From Bacteroidales bacterium (GTDB lineage Bacteria; Bacteroidota; Bacteroidia; Bacteroidales; VadinHA17), in NCBI GenBank assembly GCA_003142255.1, contig PLLO01000018.1, positions 124,001 to 188,000 of the forward strand: 64,000 nucleotides of DNA, in the 5' to 3' direction. The notes beneath the pieces are model-generated. The model was not told where the DNA came from, did no database searches, and worked only from the letters and a program-made list of their open reading frames with translations. Below, one piece after another: positions 1 to 10,713 of the stretch. How positions within the stretch are numbered: the stretch's first letter is position 1; each line of letters starts with the position of its first letter. The position numbers were made by a program, and so were the translations under genes.

Positions 1-2
1 AG

Positions 3-562
<560 letters not shown>

Positions 563-566
<4 letters not shown>

Positions 567-1681
567 AAAGAAAAATATTGATTTTTTATTCAATCCTGAT
601 CCTGATAGGATTATTCAGTGCCGGATGCAAAAGAAGCGAAAAACTTCTGGCAGGAGGATTTACAGAAGGCAATGAAAAGGGATTAATGCTCTATGAGCTT
701 AACACCCGAAACGGAAACCTCAGTCTAATATCGGAAACATATGCAGGAGCAAATCCTTCGTTCTTCTGTTATTCAAAGAGCAGGGATTTTATATATGCAA
801 TTAATGAGGTTCCGGATTTTTCCGGATTGGCGGCAGGCGGACTTACAACTCTGAAATATGACCCGGCAAGTGGTAAGATCGGGAAACAAAGCGAGATGCC
901 GGTGCCATTCGGAGGGCCATGCTATATCTCATTGTCAGACGATGGCGGATTCCTTTTAATTGCAAGCTATTCCAGCAGTTCGGTTGCAGTCGTGAAGCTT
1001 GGAAGCGATGGTATCCCCGCAGAAGTGAGTGATACGATAGTCTATAGTGCAGTTGCGCCTGTGGTTTCGCACCCCCACATGATAGCACAGGGTCCGTCTG
1101 TCAGGCATGTTTATCTTACTGACCTGGGTCTTGACAGAGTTATGATCTATGATCTTGACAGGCAGAAAGGTAAGCTTGTGCCGGTACCGAATGGTGAAAT
1201 TAAAGTCCCGCAGGGTTCAGGTCCACGCCATTTTGTATTTAGCCCTGCCGGAACCAGAATGTATCTCATAAATGAGCTGGGATCAACCGTTATGGTGTTT
1301 GATGTCGACAAAGGTGGTATTCTGAAGCTTCTTCAGACGTTGCCTGCCACGAGTGAGGGATATAATGGGAAAAATGCCTGTGCCGAAATACTTATCGGTG
1401 AAGGGGGCGGGTTCCTCTATGGTTCGAATCGCGGCGAAAACTCAATAGTCGTTTTCAGGATTGGCCTTGACGGATTGCTTACTGTTGCAGGCCATTCAAC
1501 CTGCGGAGGAGACTGGCCAAGGAATTTTGTTATTGATCCTTCGGGAAAATTCCTGCTGTCGGGGAACCAGAAATCAGGAGACATTTCAGTATTCAGGATA
1601 AACTTAAAAACCGGAATACCTGAAGGCCCGGTATTCAAAGCAACCATGAAAGCACCGGCATACCTTGAGTTTTTTAAATGA
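563..1681 (+). CDS. Secreted lactonase-family beta-propeller lipoprotein
   Basis: A 372-residue protein with a lipoprotein signal: hydrophobic residues 5-20, then a lipobox ending in SAGC with the Cys at about residue 22. The rest is a seven-bladed propeller of the 6-phosphogluconolactonase / 3-carboxymuconate cyclase type (COG2706), with repeated blade motifs such as GSGPRHFVFSPAG, YGSNRGENSIVVFRI and GGDWPRNFVIDPSGKFLL. Cytosolic relatives hydrolyse sugar lactones. An exported, lipid-anchored version would act on lactones in the periplasm or at the surface, or only bind a ligand. It overlaps its neighbours by 4 bp at both ends (ATGA), so it belongs to the glycerol operon. The fold is clear; the substrate is not. 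Confidence 0.85.
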
Positions 1682-3252
1682 TATCTTTCAGTATGAATCG
1701 CGATAAGCTTATATCAGGATTAAAGGATCGCAACGAAAAGGAATGGGATATCGTCATCATCGGAGGCGGAGCAACGGGACTCGGCATTGCAGTGGATGCA
1801 GTCACCAGAGGATACGATACGCTTCTGCTTGAGCAGGCCGACTTTGCCAAGGCTACATCGTCAAGGAGCACCAAGCTGGTTCATGGCGGTGTCCGTTATC
1901 TTGCACAGGGCGACGTTCTTCTCGTAACCGAAGCTCTGCACGAGCGGGGATGGATGCTTAAGAATGCTCCGCACCTGACAGCCAACCAGGAGTTTGTGAT
2001 ACCGGTTTATACATTGTGGGATGTCATCCTCTATAGCGTGGGGCTCAAATTCTATGATCTCCTGTCGGGAAGGCTCTCGCTGGGAAGATCATATTTCATC
2101 GGGAAAACAAAAACGATGGCCCGTCTGCCGCTTCTTAAAAGCGAAAGACTGAAGGGAGGTATCGTTTACCACGACGGCCAGTTCGACGACTCGAGAATGG
2201 CTGTCACTATGGCACAGTCATGTACTGCAAACGGAGCAATCGTTCTCAATTATTTCAGGGTCGGGAACCTGCTGAAGGATGAAAAAGGAAAGGTAACCGG
2301 CGTGAAGGTCAGGGATATGGTGTCCGGGTCAGAATACGACATCGCGGCAAACCTGGTGATCAATGCAACAGGAGTCTTTGCAGACGAGATCCACAGGATG
2401 GATGACCCGGCATCGAAGCCGACAATAAGGCCGAGCCAGGGTGTTCATATCGTACTCGACAGCTCATTTCTTCAGAGCAATTCTGCGATAATGATCCCGA
2501 AAACAGACGACGGGAGAGTCCTCTTTGCTATCCCATGGTATGGGAAAGTTGTTGCCGGCACTACCGATACACCCCTCGATACGATTAGCTTGGAACCAAA
2601 AGCTCTCGATACAGAGATCGATTTTATACTTAGAACTGCAGGCAAATACCTCACCAGGCATCCATCGCGGGCAGATGTCAAATGCATCTATGCCGGTCTT
2701 AGGCCGTTGGCGGCAGATCCCGATAATCCACAATCGACAAAAGAAGTTTCGAGGAGACATAAGATCACCCTTTCTCCATCAGGGCTGCTTTCAATAGTCG
2801 GTGGTAAATGGACCTCATACAGAATAATGGCTGAGGAGACGATCGATAGGGGAATAAAGGCAGGAATGCTTCCTCCTGCAAAATGCAGGACAAAAAACTT
2901 TCCCTTCTATCACAATGCAACACTGCTTAATGATGACCGGCTGAAGATTTATGGCGACAAGGCATGGGAGATAGAAAAAATAATTGCAAATGATCCTACC
3001 TCAGGGAGGCAGCTTCACCCCGGACTTCCATATACAAAAGCCGAAATAATCTGGATCTGCAGGAACGAGATGCCGGTTAAGCTCGAAGATGTGCTCGCAA
3101 GGAGAACACGGTCGCTGCTTCTCGATACGCGTGCAAGCCTTGAAATTGCTCACATAGTCGCTGAAATAATGGCGGCAGAACTGAGCCGCAATGAAAAATG
3201 GATTGAAGAGCAGGAAACTGAATATAGACAGATAACGGTGAATTATCTTTGA
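1678..3252 (+). CDS. glpD: Glycerol-3-phosphate dehydrogenase, FAD-dependent
   Basis: A 524-residue FAD flavoprotein that oxidises sn-glycerol 3-phosphate to dihydroxyacetone phosphate and passes electrons to the quinone pool from the inner face of the membrane. The FAD-binding Rossmann motif GGGATGLG lies near residues 29-36, followed by the family signature [15 protein letters not shown] near residues 61-75. Further family motifs are [17 protein letters not shown] in the middle and [13 protein letters not shown] near residue 380. Length is close to E. coli GlpD (about 500). The start at 1678 overlaps the upstream stop; an alternative ATG at 1693 would remove only five residues. glpK follows after 31 bp, which supports a glycerol-catabolic role. 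Confidence 0.95.
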   Translation: MISFSMNRDKLISGLKDRNEKEWDIVIIGGGATGLGIAVDAVTRGYDTLLLEQADFAKATSSRSTKLVHGGVRYLAQGDVLLVTEALHERGWMLKNAPHLTANQEFVIPVYTLWDVILYSVGLKFYDLLSGRLSLGRSYFIGKTKTMARLPLLKSERLKGGIVYHDGQFDDSRMAVTMAQSCTANGAIVLNYFRVGNLLKDEKGKVTGVKVRDMVSGSEYDIAANLVINATGVFADEIHRMDDPASKPTIRPSQGVHIVLDSSFLQSNSAIMIPKTDDGRVLFAIPWYGKVVAGTTDTPLDTISLEPKALDTEIDFILRTAGKYLTRHPSRADVKCIYAGLRPLAADPDNPQSTKEVSRRHKITLSPSGLLSIVGGKWTSYRIMAEETIDRGIKAGMLPPAKCRTKNFPFYHNATLLNDDRLKIYGDKAWEIEKIIANDPTSGRQLHPGLPYTKAEIIWICRNEMPVKLEDVLARRTRSLLLDTRASLEIAHIVAEIMAAELSRNEKWIEEQETEYRQITVNYL

Positions 3253-3283
3253 TAAGTTATTCAACAATACAAAAACAGGCAAT

Positions 3284-4783
3284 ATGAAAAAATTCATTCT
3301 GGCGCTTGACCAGGGAACAACCAGCTCGAGGGCAATAGTATTTGATCATAACGGCCTTCCGGTAGCGTCGGCGCAGAAGGAGTTCAGGCAGATATTCCCA
3401 AAACCCGGATGGGTGGAGCATGATTCGGGAGAGATATGGTCGACCCAGGCGGGCGTGGCTCTTGAGGCAATAACTAAAGCGGGGCTTGAAAGCACAAACA
3501 TATCTGCCATAGGTATAACCAACCAGCGTGAGACAACAGTAGTGTGGAACAGGAAAACAGGGAAGCCTGTTCATAACGCGATAGTGTGGCAGGACAGAAG
3601 GACAGCAGCCTTCTGCGACCAGCTTAAGAAAGATGGAAAGGCTAAAAAGATACTTGAGAAGACAGGACTTATAATTGACGCGTATTTCTCCGCCACCAAG
3701 GTAAAATGGATACTCGACAATGTTAAAGGTGCCCGCCAGCTGGCAAACAAGGGGGAGCTTGCATTCGGTACTGTCGATTCGTGGCTCGTATGGAACCTCA
3801 CAAAAGGGAAACTTCACTTAACAGACGTGTCGAATGCATCGCGGACTATGCTTTTCAACATACATACTTTAAAGTGGGATAATGAACTGCTGAAGATATT
3901 TGACATTCCGGAAACTATGCTTCCTGAAGTAAGATCGTCGAGTGAAGTCTACGGAAAAACAACAGGTCTCTTTTCATCATCCATACCTATTGCCGGTATT
4001 GCCGGCGACCAGCAGGCAGCGCTTTTCGGACAGATGTGCGTAGACCCCGGAATGGTCAAGAACACCTATGGAACGGGCTGCTTCATGATGATGAATATAG
4101 GAACAAAACCCATTGCCTCAAAGAGCAGGCTTCTGACAACCGTCGCGTGGAAGATTGGCAATAAGACAACCTATGCCCTTGAGGGGAGCATCTTCATTGG
4201 CGGAGCTGTAGTTCAATGGCTGCGCGACAGTCTCGGCATTATAAAGAAATCGGCCGACGTGGAGAAGCTTGCTGCAAAGGTCAAAGACAGCGAGGGCGTA
4301 TACTTTGTGCCGGCTTTTGCAGGGCTTGGAGCCCCTTACTGGAACCAGCATGCGCGAGGAACAATTACCGGCCTTACCCGTGGTTCAACATCGGCACACA
4401 TTGCACGTGCTGCACTCGACAGCATCGCTTATCAGACCCTTGAGGTGCTGCTCGCGATGAAAAAAGATTCGGGAATTGATATAAAAGAGCTGAGGGTCGA
4501 TGGAGGAGCAACGGTCAATAATAACCTTATGCAGTTCCAGTCGGATCTCCTTCAGACAAAGGTGGTGCGTCCGAAAATAACCGAAACAACGGCTCTGGGA
4601 GCTGCATACCTTGCAGGACTGGCATCAGGATACTGGACAGATCTGAAGGAGATCAGGAAGCAGTGGCAGGTTGATAAGACTTTTTCTCCCGGCATTGCGG
4701 AAAAGGAGACGAGAGTGCTGGTGAGGGGATGGAAAAGGGCTGTGAAAGCTGCGGAGGTATGGGCGGAAGAAAGTAAAAAGTAA
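3284..4783 (+). CDS. glpK: Glycerol kinase
   Basis: A 499-residue FGGY-family kinase that phosphorylates glycerol to glycerol 3-phosphate with ATP in the cytoplasm. It has the N-terminal phosphate-binding loop [15 protein letters not shown] (residues 6-20), the glycerol-binding [12 protein letters not shown] segment with the nearby VWQDRRT, the middle motif [13 protein letters not shown], and the ATP-site motif [12 protein letters not shown]. Length equals the E. coli enzyme (about 502). It sits between glpD and glpF, so uptake, phosphorylation and oxidation of glycerol are encoded together. The last codons run into an A-rich stretch (4779-4860) that marks the end of the tight part of the operon. 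Confidence 0.97.
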   Translation: MKKFILALDQGTTSSRAIVFDHNGLPVASAQKEFRQIFPKPGWVEHDSGEIWSTQAGVALEAITKAGLESTNISAIGITNQRETTVVWNRKTGKPVHNAIVWQDRRTAAFCDQLKKDGKAKKILEKTGLIIDAYFSATKVKWILDNVKGARQLANKGELAFGTVDSWLVWNLTKGKLHLTDVSNASRTMLFNIHTLKWDNELLKIFDIPETMLPEVRSSSEVYGKTTGLFSSSIPIAGIAGDQQAALFGQMCVDPGMVKNTYGTGCFMMMNIGTKPIASKSRLLTTVAWKIGNKTTYALEGSIFIGGAVVQWLRDSLGIIKKSADVEKLAAKVKDSEGVYFVPAFAGLGAPYWNQHARGTITGLTRGSTSAHIARAALDSIAYQTLEVLLAMKKDSGIDIKELRVDGGATVNNNLMQFQSDLLQTKVVRPKITETTALGAAYLAGLASGYWTDLKEIRKQWQVDKTFSPGIAEKETRVLVRGWKRAVKAAEVWAEESKK

Positions 4784-4810
4784 AAAGTAAAAAGGCGAAA
4801 GTTTTGGAAA

Positions 4811-4833
4811 GACAAAAGACAAAAGTCACAAGA
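4811..4833. repeat. 23-bp dispersed repeat, copy 1 (glpK-glpF spacer)
   Basis: The 23 bases here occur identically at 24373-24395, upstream of the decarboxylase-like gene. Both copies lie in A/G-rich, low-complexity spacer built of gacaaaag- and aaagtaaaa-like units. No ORF or hairpin is linked to it. Simple-sequence drift or a short intergenic repeat family could both explain it. Confidence 0.6.
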
Positions 4834-4962
4834 TTAAAGGCAAAAATAATAAGTTAAAAATGAAGATTTTCAGAATTGACCTGACGCCTTTTAATACATC
4901 TCCCCAGCCCCCTTCAAAGTGGGATGGTGATATTGAAAAAAGTTACTATTAACATATATCGT

Positions 4963-5676
4963 ATGAACCAGTTTTTTGCAGAATTTTTCGGAACCGCCAT
5001 GATCCTCTGTTTTGGTAACGGTGTTGTTGCCAATGTAACTCTGGCAAAGACAAAAGGAAACAACAGCGGCTGGATAGTCATCTCCTTCGGGTGGGCGATC
5101 GGAGTATTTACTGGAGTGTTGTTGGCAGCTCCTATAAGCGGAGCCCATCTTAATCCTGCAGTGACCCTGGCTCTCGTTCTTGCCGGAAAGTTTTCAGCTT
5201 CACTGATGCCGCTGTACATCACGGCACAGATACTTGGAGCCATGTTCGGCTCAACACTTGCATGGCTGGCATACAAAAAGCATTTCGATGCCACTGAGGA
5301 TGCTGATGTCAAGCTTGCGGTATTCTGTACAACGCCGAACATAAGAAGCTATTGGTTTAATGTGGTGACCGAGGTAATCGGCACCTATATACTTGCCCTC
5401 GCCGTCCTCTACATGGCTCAGCCAGAAGTGGGACTGGGAGCGCTTAACGCATTGCCGGTAGCATTGGTAGTACTTGGCATCGGCCTGGCACTTGGAGGTC
5501 CGACAGGATATGCAATAAACCCCGCAAGGGATCTTGGTCCGCGTATAATGCATTTTATTCTGCCAATCCACGGCAAGAGGGACAGCGACTGGAAGTACTC
5601 ATGGGTGCCGATAGTAGGGCCGATGGCTGGAGCAGCGCTGGCTGCACTGATGTTTGTTTTGTTAAAAAAAATATAA
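4963..5676 (+). CDS. glpF: Glycerol uptake facilitator (aquaglyceroporin)
   Basis: An MIP-family channel that lets glycerol cross the inner membrane. I start it at the ATG at 4963 (MNQFFAEFFGT), which gives 237 residues and the normal family N-terminus; the longer frame from 4924 adds 13 unlikely residues. Both channel motifs are visible: GAHLNPAVT in the first half and GYAINPARDLGPR in the second. The Asp following the second NPAR is typical of glycerol-conducting members rather than pure water channels. About six membrane segments plus the two half-helices can be drawn. Lies 179 bp after glpK and 4 bp before the next gene. Confidence 0.95.
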   Translation: MNQFFAEFFGTAMILCFGNGVVANVTLAKTKGNNSGWIVISFGWAIGVFTGVLLAAPISGAHLNPAVTLALVLAGKFSASLMPLYITAQILGAMFGSTLAWLAYKKHFDATEDADVKLAVFCTTPNIRSYWFNVVTEVIGTYILALAVLYMAQPEVGLGALNALPVALVVLGIGLALGGPTGYAINPARDLGPRIMHFILPIHGKRDSDWKYSWVPIVGPMAGAALAALMFVLLKKI

Positions 5677-5680
5677 CACG

Positions 5681-6481
5681 ATGGATAGTAAAATCATTCT
5701 GGTAATCTGCCTTTCCTTCCTGATCAACCTGATAACAACACTATCGTATTCGGTGAGGATCGTGGGAATAAGGACCGGCAGGATAGCAGTCTCCTTTGCG
5801 CTGTTCAACATTCTTGTACTTATCTCAAGGACGGCAAACGGATTCCAGGCGCCCCTGCTTGCAAATACCATAGAGACGAACATCAATTCGGGGGCCGGTC
5901 CCGACCTGCTGAATTTCAGGCTGATAATTTTATCATGCACAGTTGCCTCCATCATCGGAGGGTTGATGATCCCTACTTTTCAGAGGATACTGTCTATTGC
6001 GGTCGAGAGGTTCAGCGTTTACAAGTCGGTGCCGAAGGTTCTCTTTCACGGATTCACCAAGACCGGGGCCACATCGATAAAGGATAGCATTGTCATCCCG
6101 AGTCCCAGGAACCTTACATCGCTCAATTTTAAGTCGGATTTTCCAGTGAAGGTTTTTATAATGAACGTTGTGGCGGTAGCTATTGTCACCATTGGAGTGT
6201 TGTCGGCCCTGTATGCCGGCTATTTTACACCTGAGTACAGGAGCACAGCGAGTAACTTGTCAGCCATTATAAATGGGATGGCTACAATACTGATGTTTGT
6301 CTTTATAGACCCTTTCCTGTCGGTGATGACCGACGAAGTGGTCCTGGGAAAAGCAAGGGAGAGTCTCTTCAGGAAGTACATAGTTTACATGGTAATTGCC
6401 AGAGTGGTTGGTACACTCATAGCGCAGGTCATGTTCGTACCTGCAGCGAAGCTGATATCGATAGTGGCGGGAATGATATAA
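5681..6481 (+). CDS. amj: Amj-type lipid II flippase family membrane protein
   Basis: A 266-residue integral membrane protein with about six hydrophobic segments. The N-terminal region (LINLITTLSYSVRIVGIRTGRIAVSFALFNILVLISRTANGFQAPLL in outline) resembles the DUF2837/Amj family. Amj of Bacillus subtilis flips the peptidoglycan precursor lipid II across the membrane as an alternate to MurJ. The call rests on recalled family resemblance, not on a search. The start is 4 bp after glpF, so it is probably co-transcribed with the glycerol genes even though the functional link is not obvious. Confidence 0.7.
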   Translation: MDSKIILVICLSFLINLITTLSYSVRIVGIRTGRIAVSFALFNILVLISRTANGFQAPLLANTIETNINSGAGPDLLNFRLIILSCTVASIIGGLMIPTFQRILSIAVERFSVYKSVPKVLFHGFTKTGATSIKDSIVIPSPRNLTSLNFKSDFPVKVFIMNVVAVAIVTIGVLSALYAGYFTPEYRSTASNLSAIINGMATILMFVFIDPFLSVMTDEVVLGKARESLFRKYIVYMVIARVVGTLIAQVMFVPAAKLISIVAGMI

Positions 6482-6724
6482 GATGATCGGAAGTTTTAAT
6501 ATCGCCCCGGGGAGATGAGCACACTGAAAGTTGAGATCGAAAAAGAAGATAGGGAAGAATAAGAAGCAGTGAGAAAGGAGAAAGAAAGAAGAGTCGGAAG
6601 ATCCAAACAAATATCTCTCCAAACTTTAATTCTGATTAATGCAAAATAACTTTTAAATAAGATATTGAATGAATAGAATGAACTATTTGACCGATAATTA
6701 CGTTACTTTGTAGTATAGTTTTCA

Positions 6725-7045
6725 GTGAACAAGAGAAAAATTAATATTGTCATTCTCGTTTTATTTCACGTCCTGGTGTTCATAGCTCCTTTTGCAATAA
6801 AGGACATACACCATCATGAAACTAATTATTTATATATTTATCAGACTGATGACGGCAAACTGTTATCGAAAGCAGAAAAGCCTTGTCCCATTTGTCAGTT
6901 TGAGTTTTTCAATTTTATTGCAGGTGATTCCCAAACATATTGTATTTGCCAGCCTATTGGACTGGTAAATAATTGCACGTCTGTTCAACAGGCACATACA
7001 ATTCCTTTTTCTTATTATCTGCTAAGAGCCCCTCCTTTGGCTTAA
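6725..7045 (+). CDS. Small His/Cys membrane-anchored protein of the metal-uptake locus
   Basis: A 106-residue ORF starting with GTG (no ATG fits). An N-terminal hydrophobic segment (residues 8-24, VILVLFHVLVFIAPFAI) acts as signal or anchor. It is followed at once by DIHHHE and later by a CPICQFEFF motif, CICQP and one further Cys. Clustered His and paired Cys next to a metal ABC system suggest a role in binding or sensing a transition metal at the envelope. I recognise no named family. It is the first gene of the group 6725-10171 and lies 154 bp before the porin-like gene. The alternative is a non-coding spurious ORF, but the signal-like start and motif content argue against that. Confidence 0.6.
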   Translation: MNKRKINIVILVLFHVLVFIAPFAIKDIHHHETNYLYIYQTDDGKLLSKAEKPCPICQFEFFNFIAGDSQTYCICQPIGLVNNCTSVQQAHTIPFSYYLLRAPPLA

Positions 7046-7199
7046 TACACTCTTCAATTTAGTCTTCCATCCTGCTTTTCTTTTCTCTTTAAGAATTGAA
7101 AAGTCCGGTGTATTGTTTTATCAAATGCATTTGGAATATTATAATGAAAAATGCTTTGCGTTTGTTATCAATTTATTTATAAATCTAAATAGCTTATTA

Positions 7200-8345
7200 A
7201 TGTATTGCTTTATAAGGACAGCTGTGATGGCTGCACTCTTTTTATCAGTTTCGGTTATTGCATCCTCTCAAAATGACAGCATTGCTAAAGCCGATTCAGG
7301 TTTATTAAAACAGATCGAACAACAATTAAATAGCAAGGAAACCTCTCCCGCTACCGTACAGGTCAGAACCGCTCCTTCCACGCTGCCCGATATCAGCGTG
7401 ATCGGCGACTTTCAGGCTTCATACAGGAATAATGTCAAAAGAAATTTTGATGCCGGGATCAATGAGGCGGAGCTTTCTTTTCAATCAGTTGTGGACCCCT
7501 ATGCCAGAGCCGATTTCTTTTTTACTTTGGCAAGGGACCCCGTGACAGGCAAGTTCAGCGAAGATCTTGAGGAAGGATATATTACCACGCTTTCATTGCC
7601 TTTCCATTTGCAATTAAAAGCAGGGAAGTTTAAAAGCGCAATGGGAAGGATTAACCCCGTACATCCTCATGCTTTGCCATTTATAAGCTTGCCGACCGCT
7701 TATGAAAATTATTTTGGTGAAGGAATAAATGATGAAGGCGTTTCGCTAAGCTGGCTTGTCCCGAATTCTCTTTTTTATCAGGAATTGGTGGTACAAGTTA
7801 CCGATGGGCCTATTGATAATCCGAGTTTTTCGAGAAGCGTGGGAAATACATATCTTAAGCTGGCACATTTAAAGAATTTCTTCGATCTGTCAGCGAATGC
7901 CACTCTTGAGCTGGGGTTCTCAGGCGTTACAGGAGCCAACTCATATGATTTCAGGACTAACATTGCTGCCATGGATCTTACTTACAAATGGAAACCGGTG
8001 CAATTCAACACCTACAAATCCTTTACCTGGCAGACGGAAGCTTATTTCAGCAATGCTGACACCTCAAAAAACCGGGCGGTAAATTCTTTTGGAATGTACT
8101 CATTTATAAATTTTCAATTCTCAAAACGTCTGTTTTTTACCGGCATGTACAATTATTCGAATAAGCCATTTTCTGCGAGTATTAAAGAGAACTCTTACTC
8201 GGCAACTATTGGATGGTATGCCACTGAATTTCAGAAAATAGAGATTGAAGGAAAAACAACCTCAAGCAATATAGAAAAAGAACAGAACCAGGTCTTGCTT
8301 CGCTGGATTTTTGTTATCGGAACACATGGAGCGCATCAATATTAA
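7200..8345 (+). CDS. Outer-membrane porin-like beta-barrel protein, metal locus
   Basis: The frame is open from 7113, but the ATG at 7200 (or 7227) gives a normal signal peptide: MYCFIRTAVMAALFLSVSVIASSQ, so the protein has about 381 residues. The mature part is rich in alternating aromatic and polar stretches (ADFFFTLARDP, FHLQLKAGKFKSAMGRINPVHPH, FINFQFSKRLFFTGMYNYSN) and ends near an aromatic strand, as expected for an outer-membrane barrel. It probably brings the metal or its complex across the outer membrane for the ZnuA-like protein encoded 17 bp downstream. A His-containing turn (NPVHPHALPF) may face the pore. Specific substrate is inferred from context. Confidence 0.75.
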   Translation: MYCFIRTAVMAALFLSVSVIASSQNDSIAKADSGLLKQIEQQLNSKETSPATVQVRTAPSTLPDISVIGDFQASYRNNVKRNFDAGINEAELSFQSVVDPYARADFFFTLARDPVTGKFSEDLEEGYITTLSLPFHLQLKAGKFKSAMGRINPVHPHALPFISLPTAYENYFGEGINDEGVSLSWLVPNSLFYQELVVQVTDGPIDNPSFSRSVGNTYLKLAHLKNFFDLSANATLELGFSGVTGANSYDFRTNIAAMDLTYKWKPVQFNTYKSFTWQTEAYFSNADTSKNRAVNSFGMYSFINFQFSKRLFFTGMYNYSNKPFSASIKENSYSATIGWYATEFQKIEIEGKTTSSNIEKEQNQVLLRWIFVIGTHGAHQY

Positions 8346-8362
8346 TTTCTAAATATGAAAAA

Positions 8363-9265
8363 ATGAAACTAAAAATCGTATTCATCCTTCTTGCATGTAT
8401 CGGAATTTCTGCTGTTTATGCGAAAAAGATAGATGTAGTTACTACAACCACTGATTTGAAGAGCATTACTGAATTTATAGGCGGTGATAAAGTGGATGTT
8501 TCTTCAATTGCCACAGGTTATCAGAATCCGCATTTTGTAGATCCCAAACCAAGCTATATTATCAAGCTTTCAAAAGCAGATATGTTTGTCACTGTAGGAT
8601 TGGATCTGGAGACAGGCTGGTCGCCGCAACTCCTCTCAAGCTCGCGTAATCTGAAAATTCAAAAGGGAAGCAATGGCTATGTGGATGCCTCTGTCGGTGT
8701 TACATTGTTACAGGTGCCTTCAACCATCAATCGCGGTGAGGGTGATATTCACATCTTTGGGAACCCGCATTACTGGCTGGATCCAATTAACGGGAAACAA
8801 GTTGCAAAGAATATTTGTGACGGCCTTGAAAAAATATCTCCTGAAAATAAGGCCTTCTTTGAAGCGAATCTTAAGACCTTCGATGATAAAATCGATCTGA
8901 AGCTGAAAGAATGGACAATGAAAATGGCTCCCTATAAAGGTCTAAAAATAGTCGCTTATCACAATGAATGGTGTTATTTTGAACAACGGTTCGGATTGGT
9001 AATTGTCGATTTCCTGGAGCCAAAGCCAGGTATTCCTCCTACACCTACGCAACTTGTTAAAATTATTTCTGAAGTAAAAAGCAATGCTATAAAAGTAATT
9101 ATTTCATCGCCATATTTTACGACATCTTCGTCGGAAGTGGTTTCAAAACAAACCGGCGCTAAAACAATTGTTCTTGGCACCTCTGTCGGAGCATTCGACA
9201 ATATCAAAGATTATTTTGATTTGTTTGATTACGATATTGATAAGCTGATACAAGGACTTGAATAA
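8363..9265 (+). CDS. Metal ABC transporter substrate-binding protein (ZnuA/cluster 9 family)
   Basis: A 300-residue periplasmic binding protein with an N-terminal signal peptide ending near VYAKK. It carries the family pattern of metal ligands: His in QNPHFVDPKPS, His in GNPHYWLDP and His in VAYHNEWCYF. It lacks the long His-rich loop of typical ZnuA, so Zn, Mn or Fe are all possible. It would deliver metal to the inner-membrane permease encoded next (69 bp downstream). The cluster 9 assignment follows the overall motif order; the specific metal is not shown by the sequence. Confidence 0.9.
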   Translation: MKLKIVFILLACIGISAVYAKKIDVVTTTTDLKSITEFIGGDKVDVSSIATGYQNPHFVDPKPSYIIKLSKADMFVTVGLDLETGWSPQLLSSSRNLKIQKGSNGYVDASVGVTLLQVPSTINRGEGDIHIFGNPHYWLDPINGKQVAKNICDGLEKISPENKAFFEANLKTFDDKIDLKLKEWTMKMAPYKGLKIVAYHNEWCYFEQRFGLVIVDFLEPKPGIPPTPTQLVKIISEVKSNAIKVIISSPYFTTSSSEVVSKQTGAKTIVLGTSVGAFDNIKDYFDLFDYDIDKLIQGLE

Positions 9266-9334
9266 TTGAGCATTGATATTCATTTAGCTTACCAGAATAC
9301 TTTATAATGAATTTAACAAATAAAATTTAAGAAA

Positions 9335-10171
9335 ATGTTTGAGATGCTGAGTTTGAATTTTATGGTGCATGCCTTAATAATTTCATTAATAACAGGGTTG
9401 TTCTTGTCCTATCTTGGGATACATGTTGTGGGCAGGGGAATTGTCTTTGTTGATCTGGCGATTGGTCAGATATCGTCTTTTGGAGGAGCATTCGCGGCTT
9501 TTATAGGGGTCGGATTGACTACTATTCCCCTGGTGTTCACGCTCATCGGAGCATTATTGATTTCAATGATTGACATCCGTGATAAAAGATTAAAGCTGGA
9601 AGCTATCATTGGAATAATTTATGCCTTCGCCTCAGCGGCCACTGTCATGCTTATTTCAAAGACACCTCATGGTGATTCGGATGTTCAGGAAGTACTGTTC
9701 GGGAATATCCTTTCCGTAAATCTGAATCAGATTACAGTTACAGGTATTGTCTTTGGCGCATTGCTGATAATGCATATCCTATTCCGGAAAAAGTTCTTTG
9801 AACTTACCGCCAGTTATGAAACCGATAAAACAAAACCAAAAGGTTTCAATATCTGGAATTTCCTTTTTTATATTTCGATAGGCCTGTCTATTGTTTTTGC
9901 TGTAAAGATTAGTGGCGTAATTCCAGTTTTTTCATATTTGATTATTCCATCTGTATGTGCTATAATGCTTGTACGCACAGATAAGGCAGTAGTTATTATT
10001 GCAATGCTTGTGAGCTTTTTAGGAAGCTATCTCGGTCTCTTTGTTTCTTTCCACTTTGATTTTCCTGCCGGATCATCAGTTGTAGCAGTATTGGGAACTA
10101 TTTTTGTTTTGGTCTCACTGATTCCGTTAACAAAACATATCCTAGCGAAAAGAGATAAAACAATTTTATAA
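9335..10171 (+). CDS. Metal ABC transporter permease (ZnuB/MntB family)
   Basis: A 278-residue integral membrane protein with about eight hydrophobic segments, starting MFEMLSLNFMVHALIISLITGLFLSYLGIHVVGRGIVFVDLAIGQISSFG in outline. The VDLAIGQISSFGGAFAAF segment fits the family's conserved region after the second helix, and FSYLIIPSVCAIMLV the late one. It would form the channel of a Zn/Mn-type ABC importer with the binding protein upstream. No ATP-binding subunit is encoded before or after it: the next 542 bases contain no gene. The ATPase must be supplied from elsewhere in the genome or the system is incomplete. Confidence 0.9.
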   Translation: MFEMLSLNFMVHALIISLITGLFLSYLGIHVVGRGIVFVDLAIGQISSFGGAFAAFIGVGLTTIPLVFTLIGALLISMIDIRDKRLKLEAIIGIIYAFASAATVMLISKTPHGDSDVQEVLFGNILSVNLNQITVTGIVFGALLIMHILFRKKFFELTASYETDKTKPKGFNIWNFLFYISIGLSIVFAVKISGVIPVFSYLIIPSVCAIMLVRTDKAVVIIAMLVSFLGSYLGLFVSFHFDFPAGSSVVAVLGTIFVLVSLIPLTKHILAKRDKTIL

Positions 10172-10488
10172 TATGGATTTCTGACAGATACTGCACTGCT
10201 CATCACAATCTCGACATCGAACCCGCTTACCACTCTGATCATTGCCAATGGTCTGAAAGATGTTTTCGTATACCATATCAGTCATTTTAATATTTTCACA
10301 ACTGTTACCCGAAAGCTAATATTTATAGCTCATTTCGGGACAGACTTCAAATATAATAATCATCAGCCTCAATGCTTTTTCAGCGGACAAAAGGTAAGAA
10401 TAATTTGCATTTAGTCTAAAGTTTGTAAAGCCCATAAAGTCAAAAGTGAAGAAAGGGTTGCCGTCTGCAAGAAGACCCTCATCCCCGA

Positions 10489-10510
10489 CCCTTCCCCCAC
10501 GGGGGAAGGG
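10489..10510. repeat. Perfect 10-bp-arm palindrome in spacer
   Basis: CCCTTCCCCC and GGGGGAAGGG flank a 2-base centre (AC). The G/C-rich block stands out in AT-rich surroundings. With a 2-base loop it is better seen as a DNA palindrome or a short intergenic repeat element than as an RNA terminator. Confidence 0.6.
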
Positions 10511-10567
10511 GAAGAATGTTAACGGAAGAAAAAGAGCGGGAGGGCGGGGAGGAAGGATGAGGAATAT

Positions 10568-10634
10568 TTTATAAAATCTTTATACATAACTGAAGAATCT
10601 TTATAACATCTTTATGTGTGTGTGTCTAATTTCG
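10568..10634 (+). promoter_or_regulatory. Putative KdpE-type operator/promoter of kimA
   Basis: TTTATA-like hexamers start at 10568, 10579, 10600 and 10611 (spacing 11, 21, 11). A -7-like box TAATTTCG starts at 10627, 16 bp after the last hexamer begins. The same geometry is found at 12794, 14061 and 15002. Tandem 11-bp-spaced direct repeats suit an OmpR-family regulator such as KdpE, whose E. coli site is also TTTATA/TTTACA-like. The -7 box is 80 bp before the kimA start. Confidence 0.65.
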
Positions 10635-10713
10635 CGCGATTTATTAATTGAGCAGGAAGCTATAAGATAACCTTCAGCTGTGCAATCGATAAATTTTTAA
10701 GCACGGAGGGTTT

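Larger units (their letters stand above)
10172..10713. other. 542-bp gene-free spacer before kimA
   Basis: No ORF of convincing length or composition is present on either strand. It holds a perfect palindrome (10489-10510) in its middle and the kimA promoter repeats near its end (10568-10634). I looked in particular for a missing ABC ATPase or a remnant of one and saw none. Confidence 0.7.

Noticed and set aside
10172-10713. Possible remnant of an ABC ATPase after the metal permease
   Set aside because: No Walker A, signature or Walker B-like stretch could be read in any frame.
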